A stretch of 64,000 nucleotides of DNA from Dasania sp. GY-MA-18 (lineage in GTDB: Bacteria > Pseudomonadota > Gammaproteobacteria > Pseudomonadales > Dasaniaceae): contig NZ_JANHAP010000012.1 of assembly GCF_024734385.1 (NCBI RefSeq), positions 1-64,000 on the forward strand. The letters are read 5' to 3'. Below, one piece after another: positions 45,329 to 54,322 of the stretch. The translations under genes and the position numbers were made by a program. Within the stretch, counting starts at the first letter, position 1, and the number at the start of each line of letters is the position of its first letter. A model generated the notes under the pieces. That model was not told the origin of the DNA. It searched no databases and was given only the letters and a program-made list of their open reading frames with translations.

Positions 45329-47038
45329 ATGATCAAATATTTTTTAGCTACACTGCTTGTTGCGGTGTTGAGTGCTTGCGCTAACTTGCAAGCGACGTCG
45401 CAACATTTGGCAGATAAAGTGTTACTCAACGCCAATATTTATACCGTTAATCAGGCTCAGCCTTGGGCGCAGGCCGTTGCCATTGCCAAGGGTAAAATTG
45501 TTTATGTGGGCGATGATGTTGGTGCTCAGCGCTGGATAGGCTCAAAAACCCTAGCGCAGGATTTACAGGGTAAATTTCTGTTGCCTGGGTTTGTAGATGC
45601 GCATTCGCATATATTTTTAGGGGGGGCGCATATGGACGACCTCGTCTTAAATCCTAAAGCGGATATAGCCACTTGGCTACAAGAGGTGAAAGACTATAGC
45701 CAAGCTAACCCTAGTAAAAAAATAATTATAGGTTCAGGTTTTTTATCAAGCACGTTTGGTGCAGATGGGCCTAATAAAGCTATGCTGGATGCCGTAGTAC
45801 CAGATAGGCCTGTATTTATTATGGATGAGGGCATGCATGGCGCATGGCTTAATAGTGCAGCATTAACTGTTTTAAAAATCACCGCTGAAACTCCTGATCT
45901 TTCAAATTTTGATTACTACAAACGTGATAGTAGAGGCGAACCTACCGGCTATATTTTAGAGGGGACTGTTTGGCAGGCTATGTCTGCGCTTAATGCCAAT
46001 ACAGTACAGAGTGTGGCAGAGGGAACGGCAAAGGTTATAGACCTGTATAACAGCTACGGGGTTACCGCGGTATTTGATGCCGGGCCATGGGATGCCAAAG
46101 ATATTCAATTAGATGTGTTAGAAGAACTAGAGAGCCAAGATGCTTTAACAATTCGATTTCAGGGCTCGCAGTACATTGATAATATTGACGATAAAGATAC
46201 CATCGTAGATGAGCTGTTGCGGCTTCAGTCGAAAAGTCAGGGTACGCGCCACCCCATCAACGTATTAAAAATAATGGTGGATGGTACTGTAGAAGGCCAA
46301 ACTGCCGCTATGTTTAACGCCTATCAAAATGATGCCGATAATTTTGGTGAGTCAGTTTTTACACCCGCACAGCTCAATAGCTTAGTGGATGAGGCTAGCA
46401 GCAAAAATATAGACGTCCACTTTCATGCCTTGGGCGATAGAGCTATTAGTGAATCATTAGATGCCATAGCGCTGGCAAAAAATAATCACCCAGATAGCAG
46501 TGCTAGGTTTACCATCAGTCACATACAGGTAATGGCCGACAAAGATATCCCTAGATTTGCGCAATTGGGCGTAATCGCGCAAAGCTCCTTACTATGGGCT
46601 GCAGGCGATGAACAAGGTGAAAAGTTTTTATCAGCGGATCAATTTCAGCGCTACTATCGCTTTAATAGTTTACTTAATGCTGGTGTGACATTAAGTTTTG
46701 GCTGTGACTTTTCATCGCACGGCGGTGGCCTTGAAGGCATTGCCCCCTTATATAACATGGAGGTAGGTCATACTCGCCAGTTAGTAGGCAGCCCTAGCTC
46801 TATGATGCAGCCATTAGCAAAGGAAAAACTAAGCATAGCCAGTTTAATCTATGGCTACACCATGGGGGGAGCCTACCAAATGCGATTAGAGCATGAAATA
46901 GGTTCTATAGAAGTAGGTAAAAGAGCGGATATGGTGTTGCTGGATGAGAATCTATTTATGGTGAAACCCTATCGAATACATAAAGTGCAGGTATTGAAAA
47001 CCTGGTTGGATGGGGAGTTGGTTTTTAGCAAACTTTAA
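45329..47038 (+). CDS. Lipoprotein amidohydrolase, YtcJ-like
   Basis: A 569-residue metal-dependent hydrolase of the amidohydrolase_3 branch. The lipobox LSAC (C17) makes it membrane-anchored. Metal ligands are visible: HSH in FVDAHSHIFLGG, H in VHFHALGDRAI, H in FTISHIQV, and D in SFGCDFSSH. The C-terminal GSIEVGKRADMVLLDENLF is typical. YtcJ-like enzymes act on amides or related bonds, but the substrate is unknown. The divergent LuxR gene and the shared palindrome suggest inducible expression. Confidence 0.9.
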   Translation: MIKYFLATLLVAVLSACANLQATSQHLADKVLLNANIYTVNQAQPWAQAVAIAKGKIVYVGDDVGAQRWIGSKTLAQDLQGKFLLPGFVDAHSHIFLGGAHMDDLVLNPKADIATWLQEVKDYSQANPSKKIIIGSGFLSSTFGADGPNKAMLDAVVPDRPVFIMDEGMHGAWLNSAALTVLKITAETPDLSNFDYYKRDSRGEPTGYILEGTVWQAMSALNANTVQSVAEGTAKVIDLYNSYGVTAVFDAGPWDAKDIQLDVLEELESQDALTIRFQGSQYIDNIDDKDTIVDELLRLQSKSQGTRHPINVLKIMVDGTVEGQTAAMFNAYQNDADNFGESVFTPAQLNSLVDEASSKNIDVHFHALGDRAISESLDAIALAKNNHPDSSARFTISHIQVMADKDIPRFAQLGVIAQSSLLWAAGDEQGEKFLSADQFQRYYRFNSLLNAGVTLSFGCDFSSHGGGLEGIAPLYNMEVGHTRQLVGSPSSMMQPLAKEKLSIASLIYGYTMGGAYQMRLEHEIGSIEVGKRADMVLLDENLFMVKPYRIHKVQVLKTWLDGELVFSKL

Positions 47039-47385
47039 TTGAGAGTGGCTTGAAAAATAGTTTGAGGGTTGACAGCTTAAATTTTCTTAGTTGAGACTTG
47101 CTCTGATTTTTTATGTCTTTTTTGTGAGATGTAAGGCCTGATTCTGCTCTTTCTTAATTTCGGTAATAAGTACAGCCAGGGGCAATATGCTAGGTTTACA
47201 TAGGAACAGGTGTGTAGTGTGACTGGGATCGACTTATAAAACTTGTCTTTAGGTACTGTGTTTATAGACTGCTAATATTTATATAAAGGTGCAGATAGCA
47301 CCTTTGTATATTTTAAAAGCTAGTAATAGTAAGGGCGCAATCTAGAATAACGATAGTCAAGATCTATGAATCCTAGGCAGGAAAA
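47039..47385. other. Intergenic, hairpin near 47285
   Basis: A hairpin aaaggtgc-agata-gcaccttt at 47285-47305 could end transcription of the amidohydrolase gene, though it lies 250 bases downstream and has only a weak T run. Nothing else is supported. Confidence 0.4.
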
Positions 47386-47611
47386 TTAACTGAAAACAAT
47401 AAACTCAGCATCGTCATTAAGTACATCGTGACCAATGAGATCTTCAATAGTGCTTGAATTAGTAGCCGCGCTGAATTCACGGTAGGCGGTCATAGAGAGG
47501 ATCAAGTCACCATTGTCATCTTCAAAAAGTATGCTGTCTGCCGCCTCCACCACCACAAGCAAGTAAGATTGAGGTGGTTAATATAATACTGAGCTTAACG
47601 ATTGAATGCAT
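47386..47611 (-). pseudogene. Small lipoprotein gene broken by a frameshift
   Basis: From ATG 47611 (GGAG upstream) the frame reads MHSIVKLSIILTTSILLACG then a glycine run, a clear lipoprotein signal with lipobox LLAC. It ends shortly after at a stop in one frame. In the next frame the sequence continues with ADSILFEDDNGDLILSMTAY and EDLIGHDVLNDDAEFIVFS to a stop at 47386. A single-base shift in the glycine codons would restore an ORF of about 75 residues. It is either a pseudogene, an assembly error or a phase-variable tract; no family recognised. Confidence 0.6.
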
Positions 47612-47818
47612 GACAACTCCATGTTTTTATAAATCCTATGCACTGTCTAGCGAATAATGAGCGGGTCATTATTGCTTACATGAATGTATGAGAAATTATA
47701 AGTCTAAAAGGTGTTATTTATTATTATCAAAATCCATCTAAATTTTTAGTCTTTATAGCTGTAAAAACACCATTAATCCATAAATACTTTAGTAAATATT
47801 ACCACTTGCTCCATGGGT
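47612..47818. other. AT-rich gap between lipoprotein remnant and rnfE
   Basis: No gene, terminator or repeat is seen. The rnf operon ends at 47819 without an obvious hairpin; nth, which often follows rnfE, is not present here. Confidence 0.5.
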
Positions 47819-48598
47819 TTAAGAAATAACCCCAGTAACTCTAGCCCGCTTACTACCCGCTTCAATAGGCGCAGCCAATCTAGTCTGCCTGCGTTTAATA
47901 TTGGCATCTATCACATTTTTAGCGGCTATTAACAAACCGGTAAAAATAAACGCACCGGGTGGCAATATGGCCACTAAAAACTGGCGGTAGTTTTCAAATA
48001 ACACGATTTTCCATTCGCTGGCGGCGGCGCCAAATAGTAAATCCATATTGGCAAAAATAGCGCCGGTGCCTATTACTTCGCGCAGGGCGCCTAGCAATAT
48101 CAAAATAAGGCTAAAGCCCAAGCCCATCATTAAACCGTCTATTAATGCGGGAGCTATTGGGTTTTTACTGGCGAAGGCATCGGCGCGGCCTAATATTACG
48201 CAGTTGGTGGTGATTAGCGGTAAGAAGATACCCAGTATTTGAAACAGCTCGTAAGCATAGGCTTGCATAAGTAGCTCTATGCAGGTTACCGCCATGGCGA
48301 TAATCATTACAAAGGCGGGTAGGCGTATGGCGTTAGAGGTAATGTTGCGTATTAGCGATACACAGACGTTAGAGGTCACTAATACAAAGGTGGTGGCCAA
48401 GCCCATGCCTATGCCGTTAATGACCGTGCCGGTTACTGCTAGCAGTGGGCATAGGCCCAACAGCTGCACGATGGCGGGGTTGTTTTTCCACAGGCCGTTA
48501 AAGGATATTTCCTTATAGTTAGCGCTGGGCTTGCTGCCAAGCTTATCGTCGGCTGCGCTGTTATTATCGATGTCGGTATTGCTATCGGCGTTGGCCAT
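47819..48598 (-). CDS. rnfE: Rnf electron transport complex subunit E
   Basis: A 259-residue membrane protein of the RnfE/NqrD family with six helices, the last gene of rnfABCDGE. Typical phrases: [20 protein letters not shown] and [20 protein letters not shown]. It starts at the last base of rnfG (one-base overlap). It has a longer hydrophilic N terminus (about 35 residues with [13 protein letters not shown]) than usual. The complex couples ferredoxin:NAD+ redox to Na+ or H+ transport. Confidence 0.94.
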   Translation of the reverse strand: MANADSNTDIDNNSAADDKLGSKPSANYKEISFNGLWKNNPAIVQLLGLCPLLAVTGTVINGIGMGLATTFVLVTSNVCVSLIRNITSNAIRLPAFVMIIAMAVTCIELLMQAYAYELFQILGIFLPLITTNCVILGRADAFASKNPIAPALIDGLMMGLGFSLILILLGALREVIGTGAIFANMDLLFGAAASEWKIVLFENYRQFLVAILPPGAFIFTGLLIAAKNVIDANIKRRQTRLAAPIEAGSKRARVTGVIS

Positions 48599-49245
48599 TA
48601 CGGTTGCTCGCTGGTTGCGGTGTGGATTGTGGTATTAGCAGCGGGGGCAAATATCGCCGCTTGGTTGGCTGCAAAATACTGTAATGCTTTTTTAACAGCA
48701 TTGGTCACGGCGCGCGGGGTGATGGTGGCACCGGTGAATTGGTCAAAGTCGCCACCGTCTTTTTTCACGCGCCAGTCTGTGTTGGCTAAGCTTTTGCCGT
48801 TAAAGCTCAATACCCAGTCGCTCTTTTTTAAATCTATGGCATCACCTAGGCCCGGTGTTTCGCGGTGGGATAACACGCGCACGCCAGCAACGCTGCCATC
48901 CACGTTTACCCCTACGATAAGATTAATATCGCCAGTGTAACCATCACGGGCGGTGGCGGGGATAATGGCGGCAACGTTATCAGCATCCATGGTCGCTATA
49001 AATAAGCGGCTGGCTTCACGCAGGCCTAGTAGCGTTGCATCATTCACTAGCTTGTTATCGTCTAACAGGCTGTTGTTGTGGCGATGGTCGGGCACTATTT
49101 CTAACAGGGCTTTTTGTTGTGCCTGCCGTATATTGCTTTTAATTTGTTGCTGGGTGCTTAAATAAGTACCGGCAATCACAAAGGTGGTGGCCAAGGCAAA
49201 GGCCGCTAATAATAGAGCGTTATTGCTAATGGATTGTTTTAGCAT
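48598..49245 (-). CDS. rnfG: Rnf complex subunit G (FMN-binding)
   Basis: A 215-residue protein with one N-terminal transmembrane helix and an FMN-binding domain. The threonine for covalent FMN attachment lies in [11 protein letters not shown] (the x-G-A-T motif). [17 protein letters not shown] is typical of the family. One-base overlaps with rnfD and rnfE suggest tight translational coupling. Confidence 0.94.
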   Translation of the reverse strand: MLKQSISNNALLLAAFALATTFVIAGTYLSTQQQIKSNIRQAQQKALLEIVPDHRHNNSLLDDNKLVNDATLLGLREASRLFIATMDADNVAAIIPATARDGYTGDINLIVGVNVDGSVAGVRVLSHRETPGLGDAIDLKKSDWVLSFNGKSLANTDWRVKKDGGDFDQFTGATITPRAVTNAVKKALQYFAANQAAIFAPAANTTIHTATSEQP

Positions 49246-50249
49246 TAGTGGCTCTCCTCTTTAGACGGCGGCTGCTTGGCTTTATGGCCATAGGTACGTG
49301 GCTGGGTGTAGTAATCAATAAAGGGCGCGGCAAAGTTCATTAGCAATACGGCAAAGGCCAGTGCGTCGGGGTAGTTGCCCCAGGCGCGTATGACAAATAA
49401 TAACAGGCCTATTAAGGCGCCATATACCAGGCGGCCACGATTAGACACCGCCGAGGTAACCGGGTCGGTAATAATAAAAAAGGCACCAAACATGGTGGCA
49501 CCGCTTAATAAGTGAAACAGCGGTGAGCCCTTAGAGGCGGAGCTGCCACCGTCATAAAAAAACAGGGAGCAAAACGCTAAGCTGCTTAACATCGCCACCG
49601 GCGCATGCCAGGTAAACACACGTTTATAGAGTAGGAAGCAGCCACCAGCTAAAAAGCTCAGGTTTACCCACTCCCAACCTAGGCCCGCCCAGCGGCCAAA
49701 ACCGGGGTTGTGGGCAAACAGGTCGGCAACTAATTCGCTGTTATTGTTTTTTAATACATCCAGCGGTGTGGCCATGGTGTGGCCATCAATAGCGCCGCTG
49801 TCTATAAGTGATAGCGGTGCTGCCCATTGCGTCATCTCCACGGGAAAGGAGATAAGCAACACCACATAGGCCACCATGGCGGGGTTAAAGGGGTTGTAAC
49901 CCAAGCCACCGTATAAATGCTTGGCGATAATAATGGCAAAACCTATGCCTATGGCCACTAACCAAATCGGTGAGTGTGGTGGCAGGGCGATGGCTAATAA
50001 CACCGCAGTGACTACCGCGCTGTAATCACCCAAGTAAAAAGCCAGGGGGCGCTGGCGTAGTTTTAACACGCAGGCTTCAAACAACAATGCCAAGGGGATG
50101 GCGATGGCTAAATTAAGTAAAGTCCCCCAACCAAAAAATAAACTCAGTGCCGCTATACCCGGTAGCGTGGCCAGCAACACCAGTTGCATAACCGTGGCGG
50201 TACTTAAGGGCCTGTGCGCATGGGGTGATGAGACATTTAATAATGACAT
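49245..50249 (-). CDS. rnfD: Rnf complex subunit D (FMN-binding membrane protein)
   Basis: A 334-residue polytopic protein with about nine or ten helices. The FMN threonine is in the conserved LSGATMFGAFFIITDPVT; the second FMN of the Rnf complex is carried here. GLGYNPFNPAMVAY is also diagnostic. Directly abuts rnfC. Confidence 0.95.
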   Translation of the reverse strand: MSLLNVSSPHAHRPLSTATVMQLVLLATLPGIAALSLFFGWGTLLNLAIAIPLALLFEACVLKLRQRPLAFYLGDYSAVVTAVLLAIALPPHSPIWLVAIGIGFAIIIAKHLYGGLGYNPFNPAMVAYVVLLISFPVEMTQWAAPLSLIDSGAIDGHTMATPLDVLKNNNSELVADLFAHNPGFGRWAGLGWEWVNLSFLAGGCFLLYKRVFTWHAPVAMLSSLAFCSLFFYDGGSSASKGSPLFHLLSGATMFGAFFIITDPVTSAVSNRGRLVYGALIGLLLFVIRAWGNYPDALAFAVLLMNFAAPFIDYYTQPRTYGHKAKQPPSKEESH

Positions 50250-51917
50250 TTAATTTGCCTCGTCCGTTGGTTTTGTTTCGGGTTTTGCTGTGGAGTTACC
50301 TGCCTCTGTTTCTGCAGCGGCGGCCTTGGCGGCTTTTTTAGCTTTGGCACGGGCGACGGCTGCTTGCACGGGGTCTAGCTCTTGTTCGCCTCCGGCTTGG
50401 GCGGCGGCTGCCAGTTTGGCCTTGGCGGCAGCTTGGCGAGCGGCACGTTTTTCTGCCTTCTCTTGTTCTTCGCGTTCTAGTCTTTGTTGCCTGGCTTCAA
50501 AGCGGGCTTTGGATTGCTCAGCCTTGTGCATTTCGGCTTTGTGCTCGCGTATATCGGCTTTGGAGGCGCGATAATATTGGACCAGCGGGATAGTGCTGGG
50601 GCATACGTAAGAGCAAGCACCGCACTCTATGCAGTCGAACAGGTTTAGCTCTTCTAGTTTTTCATATTCTTTGCTGCGGGCGTACCAATATAATTGCTGC
50701 GGCAGTAACGAGGCCGGGCAGGCTTCGGCGCACATGCCACAACGTATACAGGCTTGCGCCGGTGGCGGGGAGGGCAGCTCGGCTTCGGTGGCGGCCAGTA
50801 AGCAGTTAGTGGCTTTGATTACCGGCACGCTGGTGTCGGTAAGAGTAAAGCCCATCATGGGGCCGCCCATAATTAAGCGCTGGCAGGCGCTGGCATCAAA
50901 ACCCGCTTGCGCTAACACATGGGCTATAGGGCTGCCGATTAACACTTCAAAGTTTTGTGGCTGCGCGCAGGCCTGGCCAGTAACGGTGGTGATACGGCTG
51001 ATGAGTGGTTTGCCTAAGACTATAGCGTCGTGTACGGCAGCAACCGTGCCTACGTTTTGGCAGACTATGCCTACATCGGCGGGCAGGCCGCCGCTGGGAA
51101 CTTCGCGGCCGGTTAATATTTGTATCAGTTGTTTCTCGCCACCCGAGGGGTATTTGCCTGCAAAGCTCACCACGGTGATATTGTTTGCGTTGGCCTCTGC
51201 TATAGCGGCTTCTAACGCGGCTATGGCTTCGGGCTTGTTATTTTCTACCCCTATTAAGGTGGCGGTACTGGGCTTAATAATATGCTGCAGTATTTGTATG
51301 CCGCTAATAATTTGCTGGGCGCGCTCGCGCATTAATAAGTCGTCGGCGGTGATGTAGGGTTCGCACTCGGTGCCGTTGATGATTAGCGTGTCTATGGCCT
51401 TGTTAAGGCTGGCTTGCGTGTCGGAGCTAATCAGTTTTACCGCCGTGGGAAAGCCCCCGCCGCCCAAGCCGGTAATACCTGCCAAGCGTATTTGTTCTAC
51501 CAATTCGCTGGCAGGCAGCTGGCTAAAATCCTCGCAGCCTTGTAGCGGGCACCAGTTATCTTCGCCATCGGTTTTTATCACTATGCAGTTATCTTGCATG
51601 CCCGAGGCGTGGGGGATGGCGCGCGGTTCTATGGCTGTCACCTCACCCGAGCTGGGTGCATGTATATAAGCACTAATGCTGCCTTTGGCTTGGGCTATGC
51701 ACTGGCCCTTGAGCACTTTATCACCCACGGCAACGATAGCTTTAGCGGGCGCGCCAGCGTGTTGCGACAGGGGCAGCACCAACTCTGCCGGTAGGCTGGC
51801 CTGTTGTATGGGGCGGCTGGTAGATTGCGCTTTGTTTTGTGGTGGGTGTACACCGCCCGGCGTAGGGTAGGTTTTAGGCATATTGTTGGATAGGGTGTTG
51901 GGCAGACGCTGGTTCAT
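50250..51917 (-). CDS. rnfC: Rnf complex subunit C (NADH and Fe-S binding)
   Basis: A 555-residue peripheral subunit. [12 protein letters not shown] and [13 protein letters not shown] mark the NADH/FMN-binding Rossmann-type region; two [4Fe-4S] motifs follow: [14 protein letters not shown] and [13 protein letters not shown]. The C terminus is an Ala/Lys/Glu-rich extension (about residues 435-555) with repeated [15 protein letters not shown]-type sequence, as in other gammaproteobacterial RnfC. Overlaps rnfB by four bases. An internal ATG ([10 protein letters not shown]) is an alternative start. Confidence 0.95.
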   Translation of the reverse strand: MNQRLPNTLSNNMPKTYPTPGGVHPPQNKAQSTSRPIQQASLPAELVLPLSQHAGAPAKAIVAVGDKVLKGQCIAQAKGSISAYIHAPSSGEVTAIEPRAIPHASGMQDNCIVIKTDGEDNWCPLQGCEDFSQLPASELVEQIRLAGITGLGGGGFPTAVKLISSDTQASLNKAIDTLIINGTECEPYITADDLLMRERAQQIISGIQILQHIIKPSTATLIGVENNKPEAIAALEAAIAEANANNITVVSFAGKYPSGGEKQLIQILTGREVPSGGLPADVGIVCQNVGTVAAVHDAIVLGKPLISRITTVTGQACAQPQNFEVLIGSPIAHVLAQAGFDASACQRLIMGGPMMGFTLTDTSVPVIKATNCLLAATEAELPSPPPAQACIRCGMCAEACPASLLPQQLYWYARSKEYEKLEELNLFDCIECGACSYVCPSTIPLVQYYRASKADIREHKAEMHKAEQSKARFEARQQRLEREEQEKAEKRAARQAAAKAKLAAAAQAGGEQELDPVQAAVARAKAKKAAKAAAAETEAGNSTAKPETKPTDEAN

Positions 51918-52534
51918 GCGCTTACCTCCGGCTGGCGGTCGGTGGCAATAATATGGCTGCGCTTAAGTTGCTCTTCGGGTGTAGGGGGTAGCTGCCAGCT
52001 CCAGCTTTGTACCGTGGTTGCTATGGGTAGCATGTCTATGCAATCTACTGGGCAGGGCTCTACGCATAAATCACAGCCGGTACATTCATCGGCGATGACG
52101 GTGTGCATTTGCTTAGCGGCACCTAAAATGGCATCCACCGGGCAGGCCTGTATGCATTTGGTGCAGCCTATGCATTCATCTTCGCGTATGTAGGCGACTT
52201 TTTTAACGTCTTGGGCACCGTGCTCGGCATCCAGTGGTAGTGGCTCTACATCTAACAGGTTAGCCAAGTCGTGTATGGTGGCTTCGCCGCCGGGTGGGCA
52301 TTTGTTTATGGCCTCGCCATTGGCTATGGCCTCGGCATAGGGGCGGCAACCGGGGTAGCTGCACTGGCCGCACTGAGTTTGTGGCAGCAAGTCTTCAATT
52401 TGATCGACTATAGGGTTGCCTTCGGTTTTAAAACGAATAGCGGCAAAACCTAATAGCGCGCCAAAGGGTATGCTAAGCGCAACTAGGGCGACCACGGCGG
52501 TGAGTAGTGGGTGTAAGCTGATTAACTCTATCAT
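51914..52534 (-). CDS. rnfB: Rnf complex subunit B (ferredoxin-like)
   Basis: A 206-residue subunit with an N-terminal transmembrane helix, a 4Fe-4S domain ([16 protein letters not shown]) and two ferredoxin-type [4Fe-4S] motifs: [16 protein letters not shown] and [16 protein letters not shown]. It takes electrons from ferredoxin side donors. One-base stop/start overlap with rnfA. Confidence 0.95.
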   Translation of the reverse strand: MIELISLHPLLTAVVALVALSIPFGALLGFAAIRFKTEGNPIVDQIEDLLPQTQCGQCSYPGCRPYAEAIANGEAINKCPPGGEATIHDLANLLDVEPLPLDAEHGAQDVKKVAYIREDECIGCTKCIQACPVDAILGAAKQMHTVIADECTGCDLCVEPCPVDCIDMLPIATTVQSWSWQLPPTPEEQLKRSHIIATDRQPEVSA

Positions 52535-53112
52535 TACACCAACCCAGCAAAGCCCATAAAGGCCAATGACATTAGGCCAGCGGTAATCATACCGATGGCG
52601 GCCCCTTTAAAGGGCGTAGGCACATCAGCGGCGGCTAGGCGTTCGCGCATGGCGGCAAATAACACCAACACTAATGAAAAGCCTGCGGCGGCACCAAAGC
52701 CGTATAGTGCTGACTCCATAAAGCTGTGGTTTTTGTTGATGTTTAATAGCGCTACACCTAGCACCGCACAGTTGGTGGTGATTAGCGGTAAAAATACCCC
52801 TAGCACTTTGTACAGCAGCGGGCTGGTTTTACGCACCACCATTTCGGTGAACTGCACTACCACGGCGATTACTAAAATAAAGGAAATGGTGCGCAGGTAT
52901 TCTAAGCCCAGCGGCACTAACAACCACTGGTAGGTTAGCCAGCTGCAGATGGACGCCAGGGTGAGCACAAAGGTGGTAGCACTGGACATGCCTATGGCGG
53001 TTTCCAGTTTGTTGGACACGCCCATAAAGGGGCATAGCCCTAAAAACTGTACCAGTACAAAGTTGTTAACTAGTACGGCGCTGATGAGTAGTAGTGCGTA
53101 GTCGGCTAGCAT
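52534..53112 (-). CDS. rnfA: Rnf complex subunit A
   Basis: A 192-residue membrane protein with six helices, first gene of the operon. Characteristic stretches: [20 protein letters not shown] and [16 protein letters not shown]. It is a paralogue of RnfE in opposite topology. The upstream DNA (53113-54322) contains palindromic repeats and separates it from metG, which in many relatives lies closer. Confidence 0.95.
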   Translation of the reverse strand: MLADYALLLISAVLVNNFVLVQFLGLCPFMGVSNKLETAIGMSSATTFVLTLASICSWLTYQWLLVPLGLEYLRTISFILVIAVVVQFTEMVVRKTSPLLYKVLGVFLPLITTNCAVLGVALLNINKNHSFMESALYGFGAAAGFSLVLVLFAAMRERLAAADVPTPFKGAAIGMITAGLMSLAFMGFAGLV

Positions 53113-53338
53113 GGTGTTTGGTATACCGGTTTTGTTCCGGTATTTACTTTCCTTCTTTTGGATTCCGGCTTTCGCCGGAATGACGTGTTTGCGTTTGTGC
53201 GGTTTGTCATGCCGGGGTTGATTCGGCGTCTATGTTGTTGCTTGTGTGTTTGTCATACCGGGTTTGACCCGGTATCTATGTTTTGCTTTTTTGCTCTGTT
53301 TGTTTCTGGTTGATCTTTGTTTAATCTAGTTTTTGTTT
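53113..53338. repeat. REP-like palindromes upstream of rnfA
   Basis: Three palindromes: ataccgg-ttttgtt-ccggtat (53123-53143), ttccggc-tttc-gccggaa (53163-53180, followed by tgacgtg) and ataccgggt-ttg-acccggtat (53255-53275). They resemble the units of the 28.86 kb tandem repeat and 53851-53870. The rnfA promoter must lie among or beyond them. Confidence 0.75.
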
Positions 53339-53732
53339 CGCCTTGCTAGGCGAGTTACTTTTCTTTGATTCAAAAATGCTCTTCGCATTTTTTCACCCTA
53401 CGGGCGCCTTTTGTAAGACAGGCGTTCAAACTGCTATGCAGTTTGTGCCTTGCCCTAGAAAGTAACCAAAAGAAAGGCCACCCCTACTTCATTCGGCACA
53501 TCCATGTGCCTCACCTAAAGGCAGCACTTTGTGCTGTGCAAATTGGCTATCCTGCCAATTTGTCATCGCCCTTCGGGTGCCCTGCGCTACTCGATTTTTA
53601 ACGGGCGTTCCGGAACTCGCATTTTGAAGATACTTAATCTTCAAAATACTCAAACATCCGTCACTACTTCGTCCCGTTAAAACTCTCCGTTGCTCGGCGA
53701 TTCCCAAGGGGCAATTGGGTACTTCGTAGGGG
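53339..53732. repeat. Mosaic hairpin repeat array, left copy
   Basis: A run of small hairpins in conserved flanks. Examples: 53372-53392 (aaaaatgc/gcattttt), aaactgc-tat-gcagttt, ggcaca-tcca-tgtgcc, cagcac-ttt-gtgctg, aaattggc/gccaattt. An 11-bp stem at 53621-53647 is nested in an outer stem 53596-53605/53673-53682 (ttttaacggg with cccgttaaaa). The end (53687-53732) contains ccgttgctcggcgattccc, shared in inverted orientation with 53941-53984. The nested stem pair has counterparts with different sequence but intact pairing in the right copy. ORFs here are incidental. Confidence 0.8.
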
Positions 53733-53940
53733 GCTTTGTTTGTGGAACCATATCACAGGAAAGCCTAGCTACGAAGTGCCCTTTAGCTTGTTATTCCAAG
53801 AGGTAGGGCTCGATTGTTGTGAGAGTGTTTTTACCATTCTTGTTTACTGGATCCCGGCGTTCGCCGGGATGACAGTTTCTAGCTTTTAATTACCCTGCAA
53901 CCCACTTCTTTTAACCGATACTAAATTATCTCCATCACTT
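53733..53940. other. Spacer between the two mosaic arrays
   Basis: 208 bases without a gene. It includes another REP-like palindrome, atcccggcg-tt-cgccgggat at 53851-53870, and a second short cluster of the tacgaagtgccc motif near 53781 that echoes the arms. Confidence 0.55.
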
Positions 53941-54275
53941 GCTACGAAGCACCCGATTTCCCCTTGGGAATCGCCGAGCAACGGAGGAAACTTACGGCAC
54001 GTAGTAGCGAGGACTGTCTGAGTGCAAAAACGATTGAGTATCGTTTTTGTGCGAGTTCCGCAGCGGCCGTAAGTTTTTGATTCAAATACGCTAAGGCGTA
54101 TTTTCACCCTTCGGGCGCCATTATGAAACTGGCGTCCAAATTCCGCCTTAAGCGAAATTTGTGAGTAGCGCAGGGTACCCGCGTAGCGGGCGATGGACTA
54201 GGGGTGCCCTTTCTTTTGGTTCTGTTTTCTTTGGGCAAACAAAGAAAATGAACCCGCCCAGCAGGGCGGAACCCT
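53941..54275. repeat. Mosaic hairpin repeat array, right copy (partly inverted)
   Basis: Its start (ctacgaagcacccgattt... gccgagcaacgg) is the reverse complement of the left array's end. Nested stems: outer aaacttacggc (53988-53998) with gccgtaagttt (54066-54076), inner aaaaacgat-tgagt-atcgttttt (54026-54048). Further hairpins lie at 54084-54102 (aaatacgc/gcgtattt) and 54138-54160. The segment from gattcaaa to ggcgcc keeps the same orientation as in the left array, so the two copies are rearranged mosaics rather than simple inverted duplicates. The accaaaagaaag module sits beside 54220. Confidence 0.8.
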
Positions 54276-54322
54276 AGCTTAAATTACAATGAACAAACGC
54301 TTAGTAATTAAAACCTAACAGG

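Noticed and set aside
50629-51357. Plus-strand open frame of about 240 codons opposite rnfC
   Set aside because: Antisense shadow of rnfC; no protein-like motifs.
53365-53707. Small open frames in the mosaic repeats
   Set aside because: Frames follow the palindromes and are not conserved between copies of the repeat.
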